NCBI GenBank assembly: GCA_041862375.1
Contig: JBGVTE010000058.1
Location: forward strand, 1-64,000
Source: WVZL01 sp041862375
Lineage (GTDB): Bacteria; Acidobacteriota; Aminicenantia; Aminicenantales; Aminicenantaceae
Length of the DNA stretch: 64,000 nucleotides
Direction of reading: 5' to 3'
Part shown: positions 54,726-63,377 of the stretch, in pieces
How the letters are laid out: the number at the start of each line of letters is the position of its first letter
Numbering within the stretch: position 1 is the stretch's first letter
Made by a program: the position numbers and the translations under genes
Notes under the pieces: model-generated
The model's input: only the letters and a program-made list of their open reading frames with translations
What the model was told of the DNA's origin: nothing
Databases searched by the model: none

Positions 54726-55130
54726 ATGATTGGAGGAATTATAGTCTCCCACGGCAAGCTAGCTGAAGAACTTCTCAATGCCCTTACAATTATCCTTGGC
54801 GAAGCTCCAAACATAGATGCTATTTCCATCGGATGGTACGACGATGTCGGAGAGTCGAAGAAAAAGATCAGCCAAAGCTTAAAAAGAGTAGACCAGAAAA
54901 ACGGTGTAGTAATTTTTACAGATATGTTTGGGGGAACTCCTTCCAACCTGAGTTTCAGTTTTTTAAAAGATAATCAAGTAGAAATTATCACTGGAGTTAA
55001 TCTTCCAATGCTTATTAAATTTGTATCCCTCCAGAGAAGCAATAATCTAAAAGGGGTGACCAAAAAGGTGGTTGAACAGGGCCAAAAAAACATTCATCTT
55101 GCGAGTGCTTTGTTAAGTTCCAAAGATTGA
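54726..55130 (+). CDS. PTS mannose-family EIIA domain
   Basis: 134 aa. His9 in GGIIVSHGKLA is the phosphorylation site and DMFGGTPSN (about 71-79) is the second signature of the Man-type EIIA. It is a stand-alone EIIA with no EIIB, EIIC or EIID in the window, as in several diderms that use it for signalling. It lies between rapZ and HPr. Confidence 0.9.
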   Translation: MIGGIIVSHGKLAEELLNALTIILGEAPNIDAISIGWYDDVGESKKKISQSLKRVDQKNGVVIFTDMFGGTPSNLSFSFLKDNQVEIITGVNLPMLIKFVSLQRSNNLKGVTKKVVEQGQKNIHLASALLSSKD

Positions 55131-55144
55131 ATTGTTCATACTGA

Positions 55145-55414
55145 ATGTTAGAAAAAAAAGTTACCATAAAGAATAAATTAGGACTTCATGCCAGGGCTGT
55201 AGTTAAATTCGTAAGTCTCGCAAAGCGTTTTAGCTCTTCGGTCAAAATTATAAAAGATAGTACTGAGATTAACGGAAAGAGTATTTTAGGAATTCTAACA
55301 TTAGCTGCAACTAAGGGGACAAAGATCAAATTGAAAGTTTCAGGAAAAGACGAACAAGCTACTCTCAACGCCCTTGTGGGCCTCATTAATGATAAATTTC
55401 AAGAGAAAGAGTAA
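55145..55414 (+). CDS. ptsH: Phosphocarrier protein HPr
   Basis: 89 aa. His15 in LGLHARA is the EI phosphorylation site, and Ser46 in GKSILGILTLA is the HprK site; both are intact. It passes phosphate from EI to the EIIA proteins. It is 6 bp upstream of ptsI. Confidence 0.96.
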   Translation: MLEKKVTIKNKLGLHARAVVKFVSLAKRFSSSVKIIKDSTEINGKSILGILTLAATKGTKIKLKVSGKDEQATLNALVGLINDKFQEKE

Positions 55415-55420
55415 ATTCCT

Positions 55421-57184
55421 ATGGAATATACAAGACTGAGAGGAATCGGAGTTTCCCCAGGAATTGCAATCGGTGAAGTATTCCTCACAGAAAGAATTCT
55501 CTTCACTTCAAAGAAGGAAAAAATATCTCCCCATCACATGAAAAATGAGATAGACAGACTGAAGAGGGCGATTAAAGAAACAAAAAACCAGCTCGCTCAA
55601 ATAAAAGCGCAGATAAAAAACAAAATTGGGAAAGAGCATTCCTTCATCTTTGAAGCGCACATCATGATACTCGAAGACAAATCACTGCTAAAAGATATTG
55701 AAACAATAATAAAAAAGGAGGGGACTAAGGCAGAATGGGCCCTTTCTCAAGTCAACAATAAATATCAGAAGATTTTTGAATCCCTCAATGACGAATATTT
55801 CAGACAGAGAATGTCCGATGTTTCAGATGTTTTGACAAGAATCTACAGGAACCTGGAAGCTAAAACTCAGAAGAAGAAAGACTATGATAGAGAAAATATA
55901 TTGGTTGCCCACGAACTTCTTCCCTCTGAAGCCGCCTTGAAACTCAGCCATGGAAAAGTTTTGGCTGTGGCTATGGATATGGGAGGTCAGACCTCCCATA
56001 CAGCTATCTTAGCCCGCTCTTTGAACATACCAGCTGTAGTTGGCTTACACAACATCACCCAACAAGTGAAAGACGGAGATTATTTAATAGTGGATGGAAC
56101 CGGCGGAGAAGTTATCATCAATCCCCCGACTGCCCTCAAAAAAGAGTTCTCCAGCAAGAAAAAAAAGTATGATGATTACAGGGAAGAACTTAAAAAGACT
56201 GCTAAATTACCTTCTCAAACTTTAGATGAAGTGAAGTTTTTTCCCTTAGCTAATATCGAGCTCCCTGAAGAAGTACGACTTGCTTTTTCCCTGGGAGCTG
56301 AAGGTATAGGTCTCTTCAGGTCAGAGTTTCTCTGTCTTCAAAAAACTTCCCTAGCTACTGAAGAAGATCACTTGGCAGTTTATTCAAGGATAGCAAAAGA
56401 AGCTTATCCCTCCCCAGCTTATATCAGAACAATAGACATAGGGGGAGAAAAGACCCTGCCTCAGTTTAAGATAGAAAAGGAACCTAATCCTGCTTTGGGT
56501 CTGAGAGCAATTAGATTTTCTCTAAAAAACAAAGACATGTTCAAAGTCCAGATTAAAGCTATTCTGAAAGCCAGTTCCCTTAAAAATGTCAGGATTTTAC
56601 TCCCAATGATCACTGAAATTGAGGAAATAGAGGAGTTCAAATTAATCTTCCAAGAAGTCAAAGAAGAACTTAGGAAAGAAAATGCAAAATTTGACGAGAA
56701 CATCCCTGTAGGAGTAATGATTGAGGTTCCGGCGGCTGCAGCTATAACAGATCTTCTTGTGAAAGAGGTTGATTATTTGAGTATTGGCACCAATGATCTC
56801 ATCCAGTACTATTTGGCTGTTGACCGTTCTAACGAATTTGTCTCCTACCTGTATAAACCTCTTCACCCATCAATTCTACGGCTCATAAAATTTATCATCG
56901 ATGCTACTCAAAGAGAGGGCAAAGATATAACTGTGTGTGGCGAGATGGCTGCAAATCCCCTTTCGGCCATCGTTTTACTTGGATTTGGTTTGCGAAAATT
57001 TAGTATGAATCCCATTTTTATTCCCAGAATTAAAAAAGTTCTTCGGTCTGTTGAATATAAATTTGTGAAAAACGTGGTTCACAAGGCGATGAACTTAAAA
57101 ACAGCTCAAGAGATAGAGGAATATATTATTGAGAAAATATTGGTCAAACATCCAAAAGCTTTCCTGATGGGAGGAACAGCCTAG
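55421..57184 (+). CDS. ptsI: PTS enzyme I
   Basis: 587 aa. N-terminal HPr-binding and phosphohistidine domains with His193 in GGQTSHTAIL; the C-terminal PEP-binding barrel has IDIGGEKTLP, GLRAIR, GTNDLIQY and CGEMAANP with the conserved Cys. It moves phosphate from PEP to HPr. Last gene of the rpoN cluster; it converges with the cupin gene 9 bp away. Confidence 0.97.
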   Translation: MEYTRLRGIGVSPGIAIGEVFLTERILFTSKKEKISPHHMKNEIDRLKRAIKETKNQLAQIKAQIKNKIGKEHSFIFEAHIMILEDKSLLKDIETIIKKEGTKAEWALSQVNNKYQKIFESLNDEYFRQRMSDVSDVLTRIYRNLEAKTQKKKDYDRENILVAHELLPSEAALKLSHGKVLAVAMDMGGQTSHTAILARSLNIPAVVGLHNITQQVKDGDYLIVDGTGGEVIINPPTALKKEFSSKKKKYDDYREELKKTAKLPSQTLDEVKFFPLANIELPEEVRLAFSLGAEGIGLFRSEFLCLQKTSLATEEDHLAVYSRIAKEAYPSPAYIRTIDIGGEKTLPQFKIEKEPNPALGLRAIRFSLKNKDMFKVQIKAILKASSLKNVRILLPMITEIEEIEEFKLIFQEVKEELRKENAKFDENIPVGVMIEVPAAAAITDLLVKEVDYLSIGTNDLIQYYLAVDRSNEFVSYLYKPLHPSILRLIKFIIDATQREGKDITVCGEMAANPLSAIVLLGFGLRKFSMNPIFIPRIKKVLRSVEYKFVKNVVHKAMNLKTAQEIEEYIIEKILVKHPKAFLMGGTA

Positions 57185-57193
57185 TTTATTTAT

Positions 57194-57580
57194 CTACTTC
57201 CTTCCGTAGTCATCTTCAAGGCGGACAATATCAGACTCGTCGGAATCGCCGATCCACATTTCCATCACCCGTGCTGGTTGGGTTCCGAAACACCGTAAGC
57301 GGTGAGGAGCTCCCTGAGGGATAAAAATTTCTTCACCTGGTTTTGGCTGCCAAACTCTATCAGCCACAGTAATTTCAAGCCCATGATCGAGCACAAGCCA
57401 AAATTCGCTTCGACGATGATGATACTGAAGGGAAAGAGCTCTACCTGGGTCCACTGTGATAATTTTGATGCTTCTTGCCAAATCATAGGGAAATGAGCGA
57501 AATTTTCCCCAGGGTCGAATATCTTCTTTAATCTTTTTTCTAAAGATCAATTCAATTTCTTTACCAGTATCTTTTAGCAT
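57194..57580 (-). CDS. Cupin protein, mannose-6-phosphate isomerase type II-like
   Basis: 128 aa from the ATG at 57580; an AGAGGAG lies nearer a TTG at 57592, so the start is uncertain. RPWG, then LSLQYHHRRSEFWLVL, PGEEIFIPQGAPHRLR and EMWIGDSDESDIVRLEDDYGR match the C-terminal cupin of bifunctional PMI/GMP enzymes, with His residues for metal. It probably isomerises mannose 6-phosphate or a related sugar phosphate. No GMP part is adjacent. Confidence 0.85.
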   Translation of the reverse strand: MLKDTGKEIELIFRKKIKEDIRPWGKFRSFPYDLARSIKIITVDPGRALSLQYHHRRSEFWLVLDHGLEITVADRVWQPKPGEEIFIPQGAPHRLRCFGTQPARVMEMWIGDSDESDIVRLEDDYGRK

Positions 57581-57925
57581 TGATACTCTCAATTACTCCT
57601 CTGTTCATCTTATTAGTTCTTATAATTACCGCTTATTCTTTTAATCCTTTATCCCTGTTCAGTCATTATGATTTAAAAACTTCCTGCCCTTATAAGTGAA
57701 CCTGCAACTTACTGTATCTTCTTTTAGATTGAAACTCTGAAAATACCCCAAAATCTCCTATAGTGCTTTTCTGCTGACTGCTAGAATAAGCGCACTCGTG
57801 ATTTTTTCTTTATCCTTTAATGTCTTTAATTTTCAACTCTTGCGAGTTTCAGGTTATCTTAAAGTTTACAGGGATTGTAAACTAGTAAGAATTAGGGAGC
57901 AAACCCTAGATTCATATACCTCACA
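57581..57925. other. Intergenic region with two hairpins
   Basis: About 345 bases. The perfect stem AGTTTACA-GGGAT-TGTAAACT (57863-57883) and TAGGG-AGCAAA-CCCTA (57893-57908) lie just beyond the ssb stop and could end the Tol-Pal-ssb transcript (minus strand); neither has a long U-tract. No gene seen. Confidence 0.45.
57863..57908 (-). terminator. Possible terminator hairpins after ssb
   Basis: Two adjacent hairpins: 8-bp stem at 57863-57883 and 5-bp stem at 57893-57908, located 18-63 bp downstream of the ssb stop on the minus strand. Confidence 0.4.
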
Positions 57926-58384
57926 TCAGAAAGGCACTTCGTCGTCGCTTTCACTTTCTTCAGAAACAGGGCGACTATCTTCCTCTGGAAAATCAGAAGA
58001 GAGAGGTTCTTGAGGAACTACTTCTTCAACTGGTTCTCCTCGCTTTCCCAAAAGGACAATAGTTTGAGCATTAATTTCAGTGGTGGACCTTTTCTTTCCT
58101 TCTCTATCCTCCCAATTTCTTGTCCTCAATCTACCCTCAAGATAAACCTGTTTACCTTGGGTTAAGTACTTTTCACAGAATTCAGCAAGCTTTCCCCACG
58201 CTACTATTCGATGCCACTCAGTGTGATCCCTGCTTTCATTGGTGTTGGGATTAAAAAAACGCTCATTAGTGGCAAGCGTGAATTTTGCCACCGGCCGTTC
58301 TGATTGAGGAAGATATCTTATCTCAGGGTTCCTGCCAAGATGGCCGATTAAAGTTACCTTATTAAGGCTGTTAATATCTCTCAT
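57926..58384 (-). CDS. ssb: Single-stranded DNA-binding protein
   Basis: 152 aa. The OB-fold (1-110) starts NKVTLIGHLGRNPEIRYLP and includes FTLATNERF and the HTEWHRIVAWGKLAEFCEKYL region. The acidic C-terminal tip ends DDEVPF, the partner-binding tail. It overlaps cpoB by 14 bp and is the last gene of the Tol-Pal operon, an unusual place for ssb. Confidence 0.95.
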   Translation of the reverse strand: MRDINSLNKVTLIGHLGRNPEIRYLPQSERPVAKFTLATNERFFNPNTNESRDHTEWHRIVAWGKLAEFCEKYLTQGKQVYLEGRLRTRNWEDREGKKRSTTEINAQTIVLLGKRGEPVEEVVPQEPLSSDFPEEDSRPVSEESESDDEVPF

Positions 58385-59243
58385 TTCTAGATAATAATTC
58401 CTTCATCTTTTGTTGGGCGATCTTAGTTTCTTCTGAAAGGGGATATTTACTTATCAAAAGTTTAAAAGCGGAAAGAGCTTCCTCTTTTCTTCCTAATTCT
58501 ATGAAACTGATTCCCTTTTTTAAATAGGCCCCAGGTACTTTATCTCCATTGGGATAATTAAGAATCAAGTTGTTAAATTCCTCAATCGCTTCCTCAAATT
58601 TCCCTTGGCTAAAAAAGCATTCACCAATCCAGTATTGAGCATTATCAGCAAAAGGACTATCCGAGAACTGATTAATGTAAATTTTAAAGCCATCGATAGC
58701 CAATTGGAAGTTACCATTCCGGTAATCAGAAAGGGCCATGTTGTAAACCTCTTGCGGAGACAGGGAAACAGTGGGTATATCTGGTTCTTTTTCTTGCTCA
58801 GCTTCCTGATTTTTCTTCGTCTTTTCCTTTCTTGAAAGGGCTGGTTTCTCTTCTAATTTTTCTTCTTCAGGAGTTTGAGCGGATGAAGAAGCATTCCTAA
58901 AAACAATGAGTCCCTCAGAAATCTTTATGATCTGCAGACTCATCTCTTCTAATTTATTCAGGAGAACCTGATAGTGAACAGGAATTACCTTTATGTCTTC
59001 TTTGAGGGCAGCCTGGTCTGTCTGTAAGAGCCTGATTTGGGTGATCAATTCCTTTAGTTGATTCCTGATAGATTCAACATCTTCAGTATTTATCTTTATT
59101 TTCTCTTCGAGCTGGATGATTTGCTGCTTAATTACCTGGATGTCTTGGTAAATTAGTTCATAAGCTTTTTTACTTTTATCAGCTCTTGCTGGAATCAGGA
59201 GCAAGAACGTGATAAGAAGTGCTCCGATTAATTTCCTAGGCAT
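58371..59243 (-). CDS. cpoB: Tol-Pal system cell division coordinator CpoB (YbgF)
   Basis: 290 aa. A signal peptide (1-21, ending near ARA) precedes a coiled coil (about 25-115), a charged Pro/Glu/Lys linker, and about three TPR units (about 165-285; YNMALSDYRNGNFQLAI, AQYWIGECFFSQGKFEEAIEEF). It couples Tol energy to peptidoglycan synthesis in the periplasm. It follows pal by 3 bp. Confidence 0.92.
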   Translation of the reverse strand: MPRKLIGALLITFLLLIPARADKSKKAYELIYQDIQVIKQQIIQLEEKIKINTEDVESIRNQLKELITQIRLLQTDQAALKEDIKVIPVHYQVLLNKLEEMSLQIIKISEGLIVFRNASSSAQTPEEEKLEEKPALSRKEKTKKNQEAEQEKEPDIPTVSLSPQEVYNMALSDYRNGNFQLAIDGFKIYINQFSDSPFADNAQYWIGECFFSQGKFEEAIEEFNNLILNYPNGDKVPGAYLKKGISFIELGRKEEALSAFKLLISKYPLSEETKIAQQKMKELLSRNERY

Positions 59244-59246
59244 TAA

Positions 59247-59792
59247 TTATTTTTCAATAATTAAAAGCTGAGATCGTCTGTTTGTTTGCCAGGCAACTTC
59301 ATTATGTCCAGGGTCTAATGGTTGGCTTTTTCCATAGGAGATTATTTTCATTCTGCCTTCGGAAATTCCAAGTGCGACTAAATAATCTAGAGTGCTTTTA
59401 GCTCTCCTTTCACCTAGAGCAAGGTTGTACTCTTCGGTTCCCCTTTCATCACAATGACCTTCGATGAGAATTTTCAGGGTCGGATATTTTTTGAGCAATG
59501 CTGAGTTAGCATCTAAAACAGGCTTGGCATCCTCACGGATAAAGTAGCGGTCAAAATCGAAATGGATCATTCTCAAATGCTGCTCTCTATTGAGTTCTTC
59601 AAGAGATTTGGACATGAAGATTTCTTCCTCGGTTAGCTCTGGCTTTTTAACAGGAGGTTCCTTTACCTCTTCCACTTTAGGTTGTTCTTCTACTTGTGGT
59701 GGAGGAGGAGCCTCTTCCACTTTAGCACGGCATGAAATAAGAAATAGAAAAACGAGAATACAACATAAGGAGAAAATGGTTATCTTTTTCAT
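59247..59792 (-). CDS. pal: Peptidoglycan-associated lipoprotein Pal
   Basis: 181 aa from the ATG at 59792, with AGGAGG at normal distance; upstream starts would bury the signal. Lipobox FLISC with Cys21, a Pro/Glu-rich linker (about 28-55), then an OmpA C-terminal domain (about 75-180): IHFDFDRYFIREDA, GHCDERGTEEYN and GERRA hold the DAP-binding Asp/Arg. It tethers the outer membrane to peptidoglycan. Confidence 0.95.
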   Translation of the reverse strand: MKKITIFSLCCILVFLFLISCRAKVEEAPPPPQVEEQPKVEEVKEPPVKKPELTEEEIFMSKSLEELNREQHLRMIHFDFDRYFIREDAKPVLDANSALLKKYPTLKILIEGHCDERGTEEYNLALGERRAKSTLDYLVALGISEGRMKIISYGKSQPLDPGHNEVAWQTNRRSQLLIIEK

Positions 59793-59922
59793 TTTACCTC
59801 CTAATTTTAATTTTATTTGCAATAATTTGTGTAACTCCCTCTTCATGGACTTCATCTTTATATAATTAAAACTTTTTAATGTCAACATCTTATGGAAATA
59901 TTTTACAAAAAGATTCCCTATC

Positions 59923-61209
59923 TTAACGAGACCAGTCAGGCAACTTATTTTCGCCTATTGAAGTGAGACGGCGCAAGTTAGCTCCATCATAATCAATAGA
60001 GTAAAGCTGAATTGTCCCAGAGAGATTCGAGGAAAAAATAAGGTGACGTCCGTCAGGGGACCAACAAGGAGACTCGTTCCTTGCATTGCTCTCTGTTAAT
60101 TTAGTTATCTGTTTGGTGCGGAGGTTGAGGACGTATATATCAAATATCATATTTACACGGGAGACATAGGCAATCCTGTTACCAATAGGAGACCATACAG
60201 GAGCATCATGGTAGCTTCCTCCAAAACTCACTCTTCGAAAGTTAGATCCTTCTGCATCCATAACATATATCTGAGGAGTGCCTCCTCTGTCTGACGTGAA
60301 TACTATCTCACGACTCGTAGGGGACCAACTCGGGGCAGTATCAGTAGCCCTGTTAAAAGTTAATCTTTTAATATTCTTTCCGTCACTTTGGGAGACGTAG
60401 ATTTCAGCATTCCCATCCATGGTTGAGCAAAAAACCATTTTTCTCCCGTTAGGAGAAAATGAGGGAGCAAAATTGGTTCCCTTTGTTGCAACCTCAGCAA
60501 TTTTTCCTTCATAAATATCCAGTATATATAATCCCGCATTTACTCCTCGGTATGAAGTAAAAGCAATCTTTCTGCCGTCAGCTGACCAGGCAGGCATATA
60601 ATCCTTAGTCTTGTTAAACGTGAGGCGTGTTTGGTTGTGACCGTCGTAGTCCATCATGTAAAGTTCATCGTTCCCATCTCTGTTAGAAATAAACACAACT
60701 TTAGTGGTAAACAGGGGATTTTCGCCATATATTTTCAGGATTTCGTCTGCCATTTTGTGTGCTATGAGACGAGAAAGGGCTTTTTCTCCTTGGTATCGTT
60801 TTCCAAAAATAAAGTTTTCTGCTTTTACATCATACAGCTTTCCTTCAAATAGAATTCTTTCATCATTTCCCTGGGAAACTTCTCCTACAAAAAGGATGGA
60901 TGCCTGAATAGATTGCCAGTCTTTGAAGAATATTTTTCTTGGATCTAATGGTCTTATATAGGAATAATAACTTTGAGGCAGGAACTGGAAAATGCGGCTG
61001 TATCTTAAATCAGCTGAGATAATCTGGTAGATATTACGAGCTGCTTCGACAGCTTCGGTGGATGAAGAGTGAACTTTAAATTCAGGTAAAGCCAAGGGAA
61101 TAGCCGGCATCCCTTCCTTTATGGTAAGGACGACTTCTTGTTGGGTAAAAAGGATGAGTGATGTACTTATCAAGAGAATAGTGTAAATCACTATTTTCTT
61201 TGTTTTCAT
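59923..61209 (-). CDS. tolB: Tol-Pal translocation protein TolB
   Basis: 428 aa. Signal peptide (1-21), an N-terminal alpha/beta domain (about 25-165) and a six-bladed WD40-like propeller (about 175-420) with repeats such as FTSYRGVNAGLYILD, FTSDRGGTPQIYVMD and SPCWSPDGRHLIFSSN. It is periplasmic and contacts Pal and TolA. ATGA overlap with tolA. Confidence 0.95.
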   Translation of the reverse strand: MKTKKIVIYTILLISTSLILFTQQEVVLTIKEGMPAIPLALPEFKVHSSSTEAVEAARNIYQIISADLRYSRIFQFLPQSYYSYIRPLDPRKIFFKDWQSIQASILFVGEVSQGNDERILFEGKLYDVKAENFIFGKRYQGEKALSRLIAHKMADEILKIYGENPLFTTKVVFISNRDGNDELYMMDYDGHNQTRLTFNKTKDYMPAWSADGRKIAFTSYRGVNAGLYILDIYEGKIAEVATKGTNFAPSFSPNGRKMVFCSTMDGNAEIYVSQSDGKNIKRLTFNRATDTAPSWSPTSREIVFTSDRGGTPQIYVMDAEGSNFRRVSFGGSYHDAPVWSPIGNRIAYVSRVNMIFDIYVLNLRTKQITKLTESNARNESPCWSPDGRHLIFSSNLSGTIQLYSIDYDGANLRRLTSIGENKLPDWSR

Positions 61210-62000
61210 TTTGAATGCTCAAAAATTAAGTGTATTCCTAAGTATTCATTGTCATATTCTCTAGGAAGAGGAGGAAAAGGGGCTGATGAGTGAACTGCCC
61301 GTATTGCGGATAAATTCAAGGATTCAATGCCGCTTGATTCTTCAATTTTCACGTTTGATATCTGCCCGTTCTTATAAATCTTGAAGTAGACTATTGTCTG
61401 AAAATTCCCTGAAATTCCAGGATCTACTAAAAAAGTGAACCAATTTGTTGAGACTCTATCCATAATTATTTGGAGGTAATAAGTAAAGGGAAAACTAGAA
61501 AGCCCAATTTGAGAACCATAGCCTGATCCGAAACCTGGCCCCTCACCTACGCCGATTCTAAGACCAGTACCTCGGCCTGAACCTGAACCAGCTTTTTCAG
61601 CAAAACCTTTACTTTTAGAGCTCGGCTCTGCTTGTTTTTTAGGTTGGCTGATTATGGCTTTTTTTTCACTCTTTGGTTTTATTTCTTTCTTAGGTTTTTC
61701 GACAGGATGCCGTATGGAGGAAGGTGGTTCTTCCTGAACTTTTTGTGGAGTAGTCAAGTCTCTCAAGGTCTGCTTCTTTTCTACTACAGCCTCTGTTCCA
61801 CTACCGCCGCTGCCTCCACTGCCGCCTCCACCCCCGCCTCCTGGTAAGGCAATGAGGTTAACATAATGAATCATTCCCTTTCTAGAAGACGTTGGTAAAG
61901 AAGGTGAGACTAAGATTGTTATAAAAAGAAGTATATGAGCACTTAACGATAGGATAAAGGCCGTCTGAAACGATCTGTCAATCCTGGAAAGATAGCTCAT
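61206..62000 (-). CDS. tolA: TolA-type / TonB C-terminal domain protein
   Basis: 264 aa. One N-terminal span (about 13-33), then a poly-Gly stretch with seven consecutive Gly and GSGG repeats (about 54-68), a Lys/Pro linker, a second Gly-rich segment (about 135-160) and a TonB/TolA C-terminal domain (about 180-264; GNFQTIVYFKIYKNGQISNVKIEES-SG, split here). It links the TolQR motor to TolB/Pal. It is shorter than E. coli TolA and lacks its long Ala helix. A TonB role is possible, but the operon places it with Tol. Confidence 0.85.
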   Translation of the reverse strand: MSYLSRIDRSFQTAFILSLSAHILLFITILVSPSLPTSSRKGMIHYVNLIALPGGGGGGGSGGSGGSGTEAVVEKKQTLRDLTTPQKVQEEPPSSIRHPVEKPKKEIKPKSEKKAIISQPKKQAEPSSKSKGFAEKAGSGSGRGTGLRIGVGEGPGFGSGYGSQIGLSSFPFTYYLQIIMDRVSTNWFTFLVDPGISGNFQTIVYFKIYKNGQISNVKIEESSGIESLNLSAIRAVHSSAPFPPLPREYDNEYLGIHLIFEHSK

Positions 62001-62437
62001 TTTGCTTCTTCCTCTTTTACTTCAATCGGCTCCGTGATCAAGCCTACAACCTCTGCTCCTGCTTTTTTGGTAATGTCCAGAATACTCATCAAGTATCCAT
62101 AGGGCAGATCTTTGTCTCCTCGGATAAAAACAATCTTTTTATCTCTCCCATAAAAATATTCTTTTAATTTCCCTTCCAGGAGATGAATGTTAATGATGGA
62201 ATCTTCCATGTGAATGTATTTATCGCGAGAGATCGTAAGAGTCAATCCTTCTTCGGCTGGAGCTGAATCTGTCTCAGCCTGTGGGAGGTTAACACCGATA
62301 CCTGATTTCATCATCGGAGCAGTTACCATAAAAATCACCAGAAGAACAAGCATAACATCAACAAAAGGAGTTACGTTAATTTCGGACAAAGAAGTCCCTA
62401 TCTGTTTTTTGTCAGATAAACGAATTTTAAGAGCCAT
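61997..62437 (-). CDS. tolR: Tol-Pal motor protein TolR (ExbD family)
   Basis: 146 aa from the ATG at 62437 (AGAAAGG upstream; a TTG at 62452 is an alternative). One span (about 24-44) with the motor Asp27 in TPFVDVMLVLL, then a periplasmic domain. It works with TolQ to harvest proton motive force. It overlaps tolQ by 11 bp and tolA by 4. Confidence 0.93.
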   Translation of the reverse strand: MALKIRLSDKKQIGTSLSEINVTPFVDVMLVLLVIFMVTAPMMKSGIGVNLPQAETDSAPAEEGLTLTISRDKYIHMEDSIINIHLLEGKLKEYFYGRDKKIVFIRGDKDLPYGYLMSILDITKKAGAEVVGLITEPIEVKEEEAK

Positions 62438-63089
62438 AGAGCCTTTCTGCAATGTTTAAAAACTCGAAAGAAAAATCTTCCATCTCTGTTATCCGGTCTT
62501 TAATCCGATGAAGGAAGTAGTTGTAAGCGATTACCGCGGGCACTGCAGCAAAGAGACCAGCTGCAGTAGCTATCAGGGCTTCAGCTATCCCAGGAGCAAC
62601 GGAAACAAGGCTCGCAGACCTGACGATGCCTATTCTTTGGAAAGAATCCATAATCCCCCAGACTGTTCCAAATAATCCTATGAAAGGAGTTACACTTCCT
62701 GTCGTAGCTAAAAAACTCATCATACTTTCCAATTTTGAAATTTCCTGGTTGGAAGCTTTAATCAGCGCTCGGTTTAAGCTTTCCAGTTTAGAAGGGGTTA
62801 GGCTACTCCGGGGATTTGACTTGGTAAGATAAACAAGCTCTTTGAATCCCGATTGAAAAAGAGAAGATAAAGGGCTGGAATTATATCTTTTTGCGGCTTC
62901 GCTTACCTCTGTTAAACTCTTACTTCTTCTGAAGGCAGCCATAAATTTATTAGAATGAGAAGAAGCCTTTTTAAATGTTCTTCTTTTAAAGAGAATAATG
63001 GCCCATGAGAACACAGAAAAAAAGACCAAGATGAGGAGCACGAGTTTCACAACAAGGCTCGCTTCAATGATGAGCTTGAAGAAATCCAT
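62427..63089 (-). CDS. tolQ: Tol-Pal motor protein TolQ
   Basis: 220 aa, three membrane spans (about 8-30, 125-150, 168-192). The MotA/TolQ/ExbB signature is present: ATTGSVTPFIGLFGTVWGIMDSFQ (about 131-154, split) and APGIAEALIATAAGLFAAVPAVIAYN. It forms the proton channel with TolR. First gene of the operon; a TTGACA-N17-TAATTT promoter lies upstream. Confidence 0.94.
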   Translation of the reverse strand: MDFFKLIIEASLVVKLVLLILVFFSVFSWAIILFKRRTFKKASSHSNKFMAAFRRSKSLTEVSEAAKRYNSSPLSSLFQSGFKELVYLTKSNPRSSLTPSKLESLNRALIKASNQEISKLESMMSFLATTGSVTPFIGLFGTVWGIMDSFQRIGIVRSASLVSVAPGIAEALIATAAGLFAAVPAVIAYNYFLHRIKDRITEMEDFSFEFLNIAERLYGS

Positions 63090-63103
63090 GGTTTTCTCTT
63101 AAA

Positions 63104-63132
63104 AAATTAACACATGCCTGGGTCAATGTCAA
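63104..63132 (-). promoter_or_regulatory. Promoter of the Tol-Pal operon
   Basis: On the minus strand TTGACA (63132-63127), 17-nt spacer, TAATTT (63109-63104). The start near 63097 leaves about 8 nt before the tolQ ATG at 63089. Confidence 0.5.
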
Positions 63133-63298
63133 ATAAGCACGGTTCGTAATGCTTTCTATATTACTAGAGAAAAGGACAGGTCATGCTGGCTGTTTAAAAA
63201 ATAAGTAGCTCAATGTCTTGTTCATTGTCACAGTTGCGCTTTGTGCTCTCTTATCGTAAATAAATGCTCCCAGCCATGTCTACCTCAAATGAGACTGA

Positions 63299-63327
63299 TT
63301 GACAAAACACTACTATAGTAATAGATT
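63299..63327 (+). promoter_or_regulatory. Promoter of the trkH-like gene with internal palindrome
   Basis: TTGACA (63299-63304), 17-nt spacer, TAGATT (63322-63327). A perfect palindrome TACTATAGTA (63311-63320) fills the spacer and AGATTT-T-AAATCT (63323-63335) overlaps the -10; both could be operators. Confidence 0.5.
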
Positions 63328-63377
63328 TTAAATCTCACACCGAGAAAAAGATAAAAGCTTAATAGAGGAGAGAACTG

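Noticed and set aside
63160..63185. GGACAGGTCATGCTGGC as a further repeat arm
   Set aside because: Only the first seven bases match the class 2 arm and no partner arm or T-run is present.
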